Origin: Adineta vaga
Lineage: Eukaryota; Rotifera
DNA: 64,000 nt
Assembly (NCBI GenBank): GCA_021613535.1
Contig: CP075494.1
Location: 6,634,001 to 6,698,000, forward strand
Direction: 5' to 3'
Both the position numbers and the translations under genes were made by a program. The notes under the pieces were generated by a model, which saw only the letters and a list, made by a program, of their open reading frames with translations, did no database searches and was not told the origin of the DNA. Below, piece by piece: positions 27,311-39,128 of the stretch (positions within the stretch are counted from its first letter, which is position 1; each line of letters opens with the position of its first letter).

Positions 27311-28060
27311 GTCGATGAATCAATCTAATGTTGACTGGATTTCTTCTTCGATGTCGTTTTTCTCGCTTCTGCGTCGTTCATCAAACATCCTGACTAAGTA
27401 AGAAACAACTCAAGTTTTTCTCTCTTATGCACTCTTTTATCGTATGCTTGCTCACATACTTGAACACTTCTTTCTTATGACAACAATGAAATGATGGTTT
27501 AAAGAGAGAAATAGAGACGTAAGAAAGAGAAAACCGATTAAAATTCATAGTTATTTTCCTCTCCAATCATTTTGCCACGTCAATTAAATGAAGATTTCAA
27601 ATAATAAGGTAAATACGTGTTGTTTTCAATCGAGAAAGAGAGAGAATCATTAGTTTAGCAGTCGGTAAACGACGTTGTGGTGAATAAATATAGTCAACTT
27701 CTATCAAATATACACGATGGATAATATTAGGTCGGAAGTTTTGCTTTATTTGTTCAAGAACTTTAACGCCCACCATATATGAAAGATGTTCTGCTTGCTT
27801 TTATAGATTTGTATGGCATTTCTTCATTGCTTCTTAAACGAACAACTTCCTGTGTATGTGTGTATTGTCTAATACGGAAATAACTTGTTCAATCGATTAA
27901 AAACTGACGTGAGAAAAAAGCCGAAAACAACAATGCCTATCAAATCACATCTTCTATCGCCTTTTTATTATTATTATTAAGAAACAAAAGAAAAACAAGA
28001 AATCATCAAAGAAACAACGTAGTATGTTATCTATATACAATATGTCGGGTTAGTTATTGA
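27311..28060. other. Spacer upstream of the decarboxylase
   Basis: About 750 bp of AT-rich DNA between the decarboxylase start and the stop of the DEP-domain gene. It should contain the decarboxylase promoter. No exon was recognised. Confidence 0.4.
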
Positions 28061-28756
28061 TCAAGGTTTAAATAAACTCATGGAATTTTGTCTGCGTTTT
28101 TGTCGAGCAAATGCATACATTAATTCGAATACTGATGATGGTGAAAACGATGTTTTTGTTTCATTATTTGATGGTAAACCCATTGATTTCGTATCATCAC
28201 ATGTCGTAACTGTTGGTAGAACACTTTCTTCTGTTTGTGGTAAAAGTCTAGAATAGATTTTTGAAAGCGTTAAAACAACAAATGAAAAAAAGAGAATATA
28301 CTTGAATATTTTATTATTATCTAAAAATTGTCGTGGATCATTGATATCTATTCGAGCTGAATTATCTTTGATATCAGAAAAGATTTTAGCATTGTATAAT
28401 GATTGAAGAATTGATATTGCTTGTGTTCTTATTACATAAAATAATAGTCATTTCTAGTTTCTTAAATAAATTTCAGTCTTACCGTGTAACCGACGAACCA
28501 TTTTCACTGCCCGACGCTTGCTGTTGTAAGATTTCAAGCATACATGTAATAGCATCTGATGATGAAAAACAATTTTGATATGTTTTGAAGAAGTGACGTT
28601 TCTTTTTTAATTTAATTGATGATCGAAAGTTTTGAACAAGATTATTCCACTAAAAACAAGATTAAATGACGATTTTCAATCGATATTTATATGAAAAAGA
28701 AGAAAATATACCATTCTTGTTGCTCGAAATTGAGGTGTTCTAGGTTTCTCATACAT
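28061..28756 (-). CDS. Small DEP-domain protein, DEPDC1-like
   Basis: Four exons (28756-28712, 28649-28483, 28427-28302, 28247-28061) give 174 residues in frame. The N-terminal half is a DEP domain. FRATRMWNNLVQNFRSSI matches the start of the DEPDC1 DEP domain, followed by the F-K-Y-N-C-F core (TYQNCFSSSDAITCMLEIL). A second part has the VTRTQAISILQSLYNAKIF and DNNKIFK strands. DEP domains bind membranes or receptors. DEPDC1 is a much longger nuclear protein with a RhoGAP-like region, and nothing of that is present here. The C-terminal 60 residues are Ser/Thr-rich and end in a basic patch (ARQKRRQ). The frame is open upstream of the chosen ATG, so a start nearer 28900 cannot be excluded. Confidence 0.8.
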
Positions 28757-29922
28757 AATTATTATTTCAATATAACAAACAGAAACAGATGATATTGACT
28801 TTTCTTCTACACGACACGATCTTTTACACGAAACGAACGAACGAACGAACAAAGACGCGCGTTTTGTCCGTTTACTGTATAGACCAGTCATTTTATTGAA
28901 CATATGAGGTCGCTATGTACACTCACTAATCATTGATCTTAGAAAAGTCTTGATTGCTTTTGAAGTTGATACTTATTAGAATTGAATAGACGTGTATTGT
29001 TCGTTTTAAATTTATTCCCTCAATGAACTTTTATCAACACTAGTACTTCAACTAATCTTATTCAATAGTATGATTTAAAGGCATAATACAACAATGAACT
29101 ATGCCTTTGTCTTTAATAAAAGAAAGAATGAACTCGATACCATTTGATCATCACTCGTAATCTATCGAATATGTATTGAAAAGTTGTTCTTTTCTATCAT
29201 TCAGATTCTCACAATAATTATTCCCAACATAAAGTCAGCCTGGAATGTCCTATAAAAAATGTACTTAATATTATGTCCTTGGAAAAATAGCCTTGAAAAT
29301 CGTCTTTCATTTGAAAAAAATATTTATTTTAGTTCAACACATCTTATCTTCACTTTGACAAAATCTAGTTCGAATCTAAATTTCTTTCTCTATTACAATG
29401 AAAACGAAGTTGAATTCTATCTGATAAATTCAAGTAGATGTATAAAAGAATCATATCAGCAAAGATTTCTTTCAAGGATATCCAAGAGTATTACTATACC
29501 ATCATATATAGGAAAAGATTCAAGTTTAGTTGAATGAATTCATTTAATTTATTTGAATTTACTAATTACACATCAATACGCGAGAGAAAAAACAATCTAC
29601 GAACTTGATTTTATACCTAGCACGTTACATATCTACTTAAATGAATACGAAACACGAATACTACCAACAACAACAATAAGTATTAAAATGAGTAACAACA
29701 AAAAGAAAAAGCAACTTTCCTTGATTTAGAAATATTTGAAGAAGAGCAACGAAAAAAAAAACAAACAGTAATAATGACCAGAAGTTATTAAAAGAGGAAT
29801 GTCTTTGATTTTGAATTTATTGAACACAACCAAAAAATCGAAGTCGATGAATTGTTTGTGAACAACAAAAGCGGATGATTTTTCGGTAAGGAAATGAGTA
29901 TGAACTTTTTCGATATTTGCTA
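28757..29922. other. Spacer between the DEP-domain and Fuseless-like genes
   Basis: About 1.2 kb. It contains a CGAA tetranucleotide run (28832-28850) just upstream of the DEP gene. The rest is AT-rich, and no gene was recognised. A 92-codon open frame at 29259-29537 on the + strand has no recognisable domain and no supported start. Confidence 0.4.
28832..28850. repeat. CGAA tetranucleotide repeat
   Basis: About four and a half ACGA/CGAA units in the 5' region of the DEP-domain gene. Confidence 0.85.
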
Positions 29923-31576
29923 TTAGGGAGGCTCCAATCGAAAGGGATATTCTCCTGGTATAATCGTTTCTGTAGATGACAGATCTGAACCAAGATTTTC
30001 CATTTTCTTGATCTTTAATCGATCTGATTGATTCTAGCAAAAAATAAAATCAACGAAAATGAATTTCATAAAAAAAAATTATTTCTTTTACTTACTTTCA
30101 ATAGAGTTGAAAAATAATCAAATTTAAAAAGAAATACCGGTTGATCATCAATATAATTTTCTTTCGCTCCGCCTGGTCCGTTTAATGAACATGCTGCCAA
30201 GCCACATGTCAGCACAACATAAGCGACAATATAACAAAGCCAAAGTGTTAAATGATGATATCCAGGAATATTGATAAATTGTTCACACATCATCCATAAA
30301 CTTCTCCAAATTTGAACAACACTAACAAATGCAATCAAATGGAAAACATTTGAAAGTAATGAATAGATAGTTTGATGAGTTTTTTTCATTAAACATTGAA
30401 TTGTCGGTATTTGTAGAATTGCAAGAATGAAAAATAATGAATAACCAATTAGAAATGAGATTAACATTGACATTGATTTATTATCTGGATAGATATAAAT
30501 ATCTGAAAGATTATATAATCCACGCCAGGCAATCACTACAAATGGTGCTTCGACAATTTCATAAAGAATAAAATCAAATGTATACTGCCAACATCGACGT
30601 GTCTAAAATATACAAAATAGCATTTATGATTTATATCATTTGCTATTCTTCTCATTTACCGTAATCATGTATTTGGAACCAATTAAGAAATAACTATCGG
30701 TATCTGTTGCGATTAGAAATGGTGCTGAATTAAGATTATAAACTGATTTCATTAATAAAAGAATTATAACACTGATTAACGTTTCAATGACGAGTTGAGA
30801 CCAATTGTTACTTGTTAAATCGAGTAAATTCCATAAACCACGCCATTGATTAATATAAGCAAATGCCATAATTAAAGTATAGAATCTTGCCATAATTTGT
30901 CCAAGAAGATTTTTGTGATGTTTTTCATAGAAATTTTGGAGAGAATTTTGCATTAAATAGATGAAATAAAGGATGAAAAGGCCGAGAACTAGTGAAACAA
31001 GTGCACTTATATGTGGATGATTAGGTAAAAGATGTATATCAAGTAAATCCCATGCCCCACGCCAATGTATATTAACAAATGGTGTTATGATAGATGCTGA
31101 TATAAGCATATCTATGATGTAAAGTTTAATAAATGAACAATAATTCGATATTAAAGAATGATTTGAATCAATAGGAGTCTTGATTTTAATGTCTTCAGTA
31201 TAAAGAGGAATTGGATGATTTTTCTCATTAAGAAGTGGTCGTGCCAGACTTGTTTCACTACTTGATGTACTTAAATTTAGGTATGTTTCATATTGTGGTA
31301 TCATAAGAGTTGTGGATTGCGATAAATCATCTGTATTTATTGAATCATTATCATTTGGATGAATATCTACAGTTGAGTATTGATAAACAACGCCATTCAG
31401 TTGAGAAAAATCGATATCCGAAGATGGGGTGAGAAAATGATCTTCATCTTCGGATGGCGTTGTTGATCGAATCATTGACTGATAATCAGCTGAATTCGAA
31501 CTAGAACAAATAGAATATATATTTTGACGAAAACAAAAACCAATGTTCTAACTTACATGTTTATAATCTGTGCCAT
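29923..31576 (-). CDS. Fuseless-like eight-pass membrane protein (5' end uncertain)
   Basis: Predicted polytopic membrane protein of about 492 residues from exons 31576-31557, 31500-30660, 30602-30096 and 30033-29923. A polar Ser/Thr-rich N-terminal region of about 130 residues is followed by eight hydrophobic segments. These are arranged as four hairpins, each introduced by a WRG-type motif: WRGAWDLLD, WRGLWNLLD, WRGLYNLSD and WRSLWM. The WRG signature and eight spans fit the invertebrate Fuseless family; Drosophila Fuseless acts presynaptically in calcium-channel organisation. The tail is short and polar, ending FRLEPP. I chose the ATG at 31576 because it lies in a spliced in-frame exon. 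That exon is open further upstream (up to about 31630), and another open exon occurs at 31692-31736, so the protein may be longer. Family assignment rests on motif and topology only. Confidence 0.7.
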
Positions 31577-31639
31577 ACAGCCAATAATACGAATACCAAT
31601 AGGTATAGCTGAAGGCAAAGCCAAGTGAATCTAAAATAG

Positions 31640-34015
31640 AAGCAACGAAAGATGGGATCCATAAAGAAAAATGCAATATTCAAAACGTACTTTCAATGAA
31701 TTCAGACAACGATGTGCATGGCATGACGTTGATTTCTAAATAGCGTCGACCAGAAATTTAAAAACATCCAATCTAAACAAAAACAAGTTGTTTTCTTTTT
31801 AAATTTTATCGACTAAAACTTACCGCCCAAGAACGTTAGTTCGCAAAAGAAAGCCACTCTATTAACTTATTGGAAGAAAATTTTGACAATAAAATATGCT
31901 TCTCTTTTCTTATCTAGAATATATTTTGAAGTAAAACAAGATGCTTGATAGAGAACGTCAGTCCGACTCGTAAATAAGTACTGACAGGATTATTAATATT
32001 GCTAGACAGGAAGAGGAAAAACAGGATTTTCTCGTCGATGTTTTTCCTTTGAAGCGTCAGTCAGTGCAAAAAAGAAAACAAAATAAGAAAAAGGAAAAGG
32101 AAAAGGAAAAGAACTAAAAAGAAGACGAGCAACAAAGCAATGAATATCGATTGGATAGATTTTTCTTCGCAATTATATATTGATGTCTTGTGATCTAACT
32201 ATTGACAAATAATATCTTTTGAGATTATATCAAAAATGAAAACTTTTATCAGAAATAAAATTAAAAAAGAAAAGCTAATTTTGTTCTCCTTTTCAAAAGT
32301 AATAAAGTTCTATTTATAGTGATGCTTTATCGTGTCAATAGAGGACTCTGTCAGACATTATAATCAAAATTGTTAAAAATTTCTGTCGTAGTGTGTTATT
32401 TTATCGTTTACTAGTTTAATACTAATATTGCATCGTAAAAGAGACGCGTCCTTCAAAAAGATGTCATTCTCGTAGTAGTTTCGTAATCACGAATCGATCA
32501 TGTGTAACTAGGAGTAATTGCCTAGCAATTATCTATTGATAATGAATAATAGTATGTACAGGTGTATAGCAATGATAAAAACAGAAAGGAAATGATAAAA
32601 GTATAATATGCGTTATTAAAATGTTTACTTGTATGACTTCTGATCGGACTAATGACATGAAATTTGATAAAAACTTGTCGCATATACTGGAAAGAAATGT
32701 CATACTGAAACTGATTATAGTTACTTTTTGTGAAATTTACAGACGTGAACCGAGTAATAATAGTATTTAAAATCTAATATTATGGAATGGATCGTTCTGA
32801 TAGTTATTGTTTTTGAAGATGATTATATCCATTTGAAAAGATCATCCTCTATATATCATGTTAAAATGTACGCGATTTGCCCTCAGAGTAAAACTTAAGG
32901 AAGATATGTCTGTGATATATCATACACGGATGATTTCATGAATAATCCATTATCTTCAATCAATGTTTGTGTCTTATGATTGTTTTTTGTACTCTTGAAA
33001 ATAAACAGAACCGATGTGATATACTACCGAATAATACCCATCTCGGATTTTGAATCCATATATCAATATGTTTTATCAAATTATATCACTGTGAAATTTT
33101 GAAAAGAAAGCGAGTGTTTCATAGAAAACTGTTTATATAGTTGTCATTTGAATTCATCGACACAAATGAAAGTTTTGAAAGATCAATCATATTACATGTT
33201 ATTTAGTCTTCCATGATCGATATCATCTATCGTCAATACATAAAGCTTTGATTGGTAAATTCGTATTTATGGATAGAGAAAAGTAGACATATTTTTTCTT
33301 AATTTGATGTTTCTCTCGTGAAGCATTCGATGGAGATCAATTATGATGTCATATCAAAAGAAATGATTTACATTACTTACATTATGCTCTCACGTGTTTG
33401 CATTTTATGACGCATAGTTTTTTTCCATCAATTTTTCTCGTAAAGAAGCCAAGTAAAAACGATCTATAGGTTTTTTCAACAGAGTAATGAAAACGAGAAA
33501 GACAAGTGACAATAGACATATGATCGCTGTTATAAATTTATATTATTGGGTTTTTCTTTATGTATTTTTCCATAAGGAAAAAAACCTTTCTGCAAACAAA
33601 TCGATAAATTATAAAGTACTGAAAATTCTGATTTTAAATAAAATTCTTTTTGTTTTTCTTTTTGTCACATTCAATTCGACATTATAAAATCTCCTCATAC
33701 TGACATCTCAAATCACATTCAGCATAACATGTATAAGACGTTTTATAAACCTATCTACTATTTCGATATGAATCAATAAAGCCAAATATTATATTTCATT
33801 TGATTCATCATACTACGAGATAAAACGTATGCATCACTTTTCTTCTTTTATATGTCGATGTGAAAGAAATTATAGTAATTTTAGACGATAATTAATTGTT
33901 TTCAAATTGAATACAGATCGGGAATCAGCACAAAAAAACTGATTCTAATGAGCAATATTATTTGACTTTATCGTTTAATTATAAGAAAAACATAATGTAT
34001 GTTTGTTTTTGTTTT
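31640..34015. other. Divergent intergenic region
   Basis: About 2.4 kb between the Fuseless-like gene (-) and the F-box/LRR gene (+). An AAAAGG hexanucleotide run lies at 32087-32112. Possible 5' exons of the Fuseless-like gene lie in the first 150 bp. The remainder is AT-rich, with no recognised gene. Confidence 0.4.
32087..32112. repeat. AAAAGG hexanucleotide repeat
   Basis: Four units of a purine hexanucleotide in the divergent promoter region. Confidence 0.8.
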
Positions 34016-34030
34016 AGAATAATAACATTA

Positions 34031-35446
34031 ATGTCTACTGTGACTACTTTGTCATTTCATACTATACCAGTTGAAATTGTTTACCGTATTCTCGATTATC
34101 TCGATGACGTTACTATTCTGACTTCTGTTCGAAATGTTTGTATGCGATTAAATGCAATTATTAATAGCTTTCATTATCAACAGGTAGATTTTCTCTCTAT
34201 TTTCAATTTGAAGTTGTCTGGCGATATCTTACTCTAATAATAGGTTTTTCTTCTTCATTCCGATTTCGCATTTTCAGGTGTCTTAACTAAGTTTTTTTTC
34301 TTATCAAAAGAAATGATGACATACAATTATTTGTAAAGTATATACCAACATATGATTATAATTTTTGTTTAGACTTGCACAGCACTTCACATTCGATATG
34401 ATCACCTTAGCACAAGCAAAGTGAAACGAATAGCAACAGCACTAACAAATGATACAGTAGAATAAATTCATCAATTAATCGTTGCATAAAAGATAATTAT
34501 ATATTATAGAGATACACAACACTAGATCTTTGGAGAGATCAAATTGATTATGTTGGCATACAATATCTCGCCGATATGTTACAATTCAATAAAGTAAGTC
34601 ATCTTCATAAAACCAATTGATATATTTTCTCTATTATTATTCAATACAGACAATTAATTATTTGAATCTTGGAGGAAACGGTATCAATAATCTAGGAATA
34701 AAATACCTCGCCAATGCTTTACACAATAATAGTGTCAGTTCTTTATTGTTTACAAATGTGAATGACTTTTATTCTTTTCGTCTAATATAGACACTTAGAA
34801 CTCTAGATCTTTGGTCTAGTGTAATCGCCAATGATGGTGCAACGGATCTTAGTTATATGCTTATTGATAACAAAGTAAGTTTTATTTCATCTTTACGTGA
34901 TGTATTTTCAACAGTATTATCCCACACAGACATTGGAAGTTGTAAATCTTGGAAACAATCTTATTAGTTGTATAGGTGCAAAATTTCTTGCCGATATGCT
35001 AGAAAAAAACACAGTAAGTCACATGATGTAAACATCTATTACATTTTTTATCTTATGATTTAATATAGACACTCAAAGTTTTAGATCTTTCTGATAACAC
35101 GATTGGTACTGAAGGTGCATCTCATCTGGCCATAGCGTTGAAAACAAACTCTGTGAGTTATACAGCTTGTTTGCCTGATATGTTTTTACATTAATAATTA
35201 ATATAGAAGCTTAGAACATTAAATCTGAGTAGTAATAAAATGATGCAAGAAGGTGTTACATGTCTTATCAAAGCACTAGACATCAATAAGGTAAGTTGTA
35301 TTAACTGTTTGTTCATCCGTATACTCTATTATTATTCAATATAGACTATTACAGCATTGAGTCTTCGAGCGAATAATGTTCCGAGCATGGAAATAATACG
35401 ACTCAAAGAATCCAAAGACTTTGATCCATTAAGAATTCAACTGTAA
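34031..35446 (+). CDS. F-box plus leucine-rich-repeat protein (RNase-inhibitor-type LRRs)
   Basis: Predicted 280-residue substrate adaptor for an SCF-type ubiquitin ligase. Exon 1 (34031-34183) encodes an F-box: IPVEIVYRILDYLDD, then VRNVCMRLNAIINS. Seven following exons are each exactly 84 bp and phase 0: 34373-34456, 34510-34593, 34650-34733, 34791-34874, 34930-35013, 35069-35152 and 35207-35290. From the second of these on, each carries one 28-residue LRR of the ribonuclease-inhibitor/NLR type (for example TLDLWRDQI, YLNLGGNGI, VLDLSDNTIGTEGA). The last exon (35345-35446) holds a final partial repeat and the end. A T-rich acceptor (AG at 34016-34017) sits 13 nt before the ATG. A poly(A) signal AATAAA lies at 35532-35537. 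F-box/LRR pairing gives the role by family inference; the substrate is unknown. Confidence 0.88.
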
Positions 35447-35531
35447 AAACCTATTGACAGAGAATAACCAAAGTGCACGTGTGATTCTAACAGATCATTT
35501 TTCTTGTTAATGAATATTTTCACTTTTTCTC

Positions 35532-35537
35532 AATAAA
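35532..35537 (+). promoter_or_regulatory. Polyadenylation signal of the F-box/LRR gene
   Basis: AATAAA 85 bp after the stop codon, just before the convergent Myt1-type kinase gene. Confidence 0.6.
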
Positions 35538-35685
35538 CAGTAACAATAATACAATAAGAACAAAAAAAAATCAAGATTGACTAATATAGAACTGTAGATA
35601 ATTTGGATTGTAATCTGACATAGATAAGGCAAATAAACACCGGAAAAATATCGAAGAGAATTTCTCGTTTCATTCATTCATTGAT

Positions 35686-38065
35686 TTAATCTTCAGTACC
35701 ACTGCTACTATCAAATTTAAATTTGACAGGAGATTTCCGACTAAACAAAACATAGTAAATATTTTATTAAAATGTACGATCGATACACTTACAAGTAGAC
35801 ACGATTGTCATTATTTTCATCATCGGAATCATTAGGGAAAAGACGAACTCGAAGTGGATCAGCAGCAACTGGAGGAGGTGGTGGTGGCGGTGTCCTAAAT
35901 AACAAGAGAGAAAAATAAGAACTTACATATTTTCTGTTGATTCTGTTTCTTTGTGTTAGAAGGCGATCTGATTCTATCTAACTCATATTTTGACGTTGAC
36001 GCTCTTCTCAAAATATGAAACTGTAACTTACAATTGTGAATGATCATGAATAGAGAGTTGTCTCATATCATCTAAAAGAAAAGTCCATAGAGATGATATA
36101 TTTTAAAGTTTCAAACAAACCGTCCGAATGTTCGTCATGATAACCACCATAATTAGGCGGTCGTTTAGCTTTTTTAGTCGGTGTTCGACAACCATGACTA
36201 ACTGGCGAATCATTTCCATTCATCGATGATATTGTCTATAAATCAATGAAAATAAAATTCTTATTTGGTTTTCTGCCGAATCTTACTTGTTCATGTCTTT
36301 GTTGATTAAATGCAAATGGTGAAATCATATTACAAATCTAAATAAATCATTATCAATAGAAAAAAGTTTAAAAGGAAATTACTTCTTCTCGAATTGTAGG
36401 ACTGTCAAGTACTTCTTTTGCCGATGGTCGTGTCTGATAATTCGAATGAATCATTCGAAAGAGAAGTTTTCTTAATTCTAGATCAGTTAGTACTGATGTA
36501 ATTTCATTTGGTAATCGTAATTCTCGAATATCTGTCCAAATATCACCATTAATAGGCATATCATAATCACTGACTAATTCCAATGCTGCTAAACCTAGAC
36601 TGAATACATCAGCAGCTGGTGAAATAGTTCCTGATAGAACTTCAAATGCTAGATAGCGTGCATCACCGTCTTGTGCTAATGTAGAAGACTAAAATATACA
36701 ACTGAGTTTCTTTTTATCAGAGAAAACAAGAATACTTTACACTTCGTAAATCATGTACAATACCAAAGTCACACAGTTTAAGGATTCCATCATTGGTAAT
36801 GAGTATATTTTCTGGTTTAACCTGAAGTTGAAAATAGAATGATTACAAGATAGTCCCTGAAACTATGAATACATACATCCATATGAACATAAAATAATGA
36901 ATGGAGAAAATCAAGAGCCTAAAAGATGAATTTTAATAAAAAAAAAACATACGAAATCAATTTGTTTTTTATACTTGACTTGTTTGATATAGAAAATGCC
37001 AGACCATTGGTTGTGTAATTTGATGTTCAGTAGAATATTCTAGTAAACTTTAGAGAGAAATTCGGTTTAATATAATAATTTATTTGTAAAACATACTTGC
37101 CGTGACATAGTTCAGTTTGAATGTATAAACGTTCACGTTCTTCCCAAGCATGAATAATTTTTAGAATATTCTGATGAGTTGCTAATGTTTCATGGAAACG
37201 AACTTCTTTTAATTTTTGATCACTAGAAATATAGATAGATTAAAACGAAACAAAACACGTATAAATCAATCATACCGATCTGATTTGCCACGAAATTTGG
37301 TTAATGAACGTTTAATTGCATACAATTGATTATCTTCTTTATGACGAACTTTGTAAACCTAAATAGATTGAAAATATATCATTCTATGTAAATCTAACAT
37401 ATGTTCGTAGAGGAACACACAAATGTTTAAATATGGATTCATAAGATATTCTTCAAGTAGTAATAATTGAAATGTTCAGTATTAGGAAAATCATGACTGA
37501 TCATCACGCAATCGATTAGATTAGTACAAGATTGAAATTCTTAGTCATGGAATACTCAGACAGAAATATAGTATTATTAAAAATACAAGAATATTTTGAT
37601 TAGGATTTCAATGAAATCTTACTTCAGCAAATGAACCACGGCCAAGACATTCTAGATGTTCAAAACATTGATCCCAATACGTCGATGGGATTGTTTTTGT
37701 ATAGTATGGACTTTCTAAAGCTTAAAACAAAACAAAAAACCACAACATATCTAATCAAATTGAAATTCAAATCAAAACCTACCAACACCAAATGTTTTTG
37801 AACTAACTGAAACAGCATTTGCTACCCGAGTAGCAGCCGGTGTAAAATATCGATAAACACGACATGAAACAGGTTTTGGTGGTTGATTAATTGCAATTCG
37901 TCGACGGCTGGCCTTGAAAAGATTTGAATGATTATCACATTGATAAAACAGGTATACTCGTACTTTTTTGCTTGAGAATACACGAAATGAACTATTTGAT
38001 GTACGCTCTGGTGAAAAGATTAACTCCGTTTCTGTAGTCATTCTTGTTTCATGTGATAAAGTCAT
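35686..38065 (-). CDS. PKMYT1: Myt1-type CDK-inhibitory kinase (PKMYT1/Wee1 family)
   Basis: Kinase expected to phosphorylate CDK1 on Thr14/Tyr15 and restrain mitotic entry. About 14 exons give roughly 470 residues. The first exons are 38065-37964, 37912-37783, 37720-37623 and 37358-37276, and the stop is at 35686. The pre-kinase stretch (SPYYTKTIPSTYWDQCFEHL), LGRGSFAEV loop, LYAIKRS, FRGKSDR and AADVFSLGLAALEL agree with Myt1 rather than Wee1. The catalytic loop is HMDVKPEN and the DFG motif is intact. The APE motif reads AFE (ARYLAFEVL). The C-terminal region is short and polar with a polyproline run. I see no membrane segment after the kinase domain, although animal Myt1 usually has one there. 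A 250-bp intron between the AEV and YKVRH segments is long for this window. A splice acceptor ends 11 nt before the ATG. Confidence 0.87.
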
Positions 38066-39128
38066 CAAAACAGAATCTTTGAAAATAAAGAAATAGAATG
38101 TAGAAGAGAAAAAAAAACATTTTCTTTTATATGGTCAATAACGAAGAGAATATGTGTGAACAACTATTGATAGTATTATGTTTCTTTTCAAAGGAAAAGC
38201 GATTTCATGCTTTTAACTGAGTTGGATGACGTATAATAAAGACAACTGAGAACAACTCAACCAATGATCTATTCTATTTTTTTCAATATGAACTTGAAAT
38301 ATATGTCATATATATATATTCTATTCATCCAGTTCTGATGCAGAGATATGCTAAGAAAAATGTATATCATATGGCTTCATTCCAATTCGATAAAATAAAC
38401 AAAGACATATGACAAAAAACAACAATTAAAATGTCTGTTTTTTTGTATGTTTACAGTTGTAGATATAGAACATATCAATGTTGATAGTAGAGACTGTCAT
38501 ATTAACAGAATTCTCTCCATTCAAACAATGATTGATATCACAACTGTTTCATATCTATGCTTCCGTCGAACAAATGAAAATTTGTTCTATTCAGTTATAC
38601 CTTGTGTATTTGTCGTCATTATATACAACACAAGAATACAAAAATAAAATCTAAAAATGACATATAGATATTTGATTTGATTTTGTCATCTCATTGTTTT
38701 TATAAATTCTATTATTAATTGTTCATATCACACACATAAAAAAAGAAAGAAAAAGAAAAAGAAAACTTTGCTTTTTTTCTTTTGTTCAAACAAAATTAGA
38801 AGGCAACAGACGGTGTTTGGTTTTTAATAATTAATAACACACACATATGACAAATAAGAGCAAGACACCGTATCTATACGTATGTCCGTAAATGTAATGT
38901 ACGAAGAGAAAAATAGAAGAGAACAACATCAATAATAACAACAGAGAGAAAGAGAGAGAGAAAAAAACCAAAGAAAAAATACAATTAGTCGAGCCCCGAT
39001 GAGCAAAAAAAGAGAGATTCTTTGTTTGTACAGGCGCAAATTAGAAAATAGGAGATAAATAATCAAGAAAGAAAAGAAACTTGCGCTCACAGACAACGTG
39101 AGACACACGCTTTTTTTAATTTTGAAAA
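38066..39128. other. Spacer between BCL9-like and Myt1-type genes
   Basis: About 1 kb. It should hold the Myt1 promoter and the 3' UTR of the BCL9-like gene. The sequence is AT-rich with AG-rich tracts near 38730-38960, and no exon was recognised. Confidence 0.45.

Noticed and set aside
33487-33687. 66-residue + strand open frame before the F-box gene
   Set aside because: AT-rich, no domain and no acceptor or donor context.
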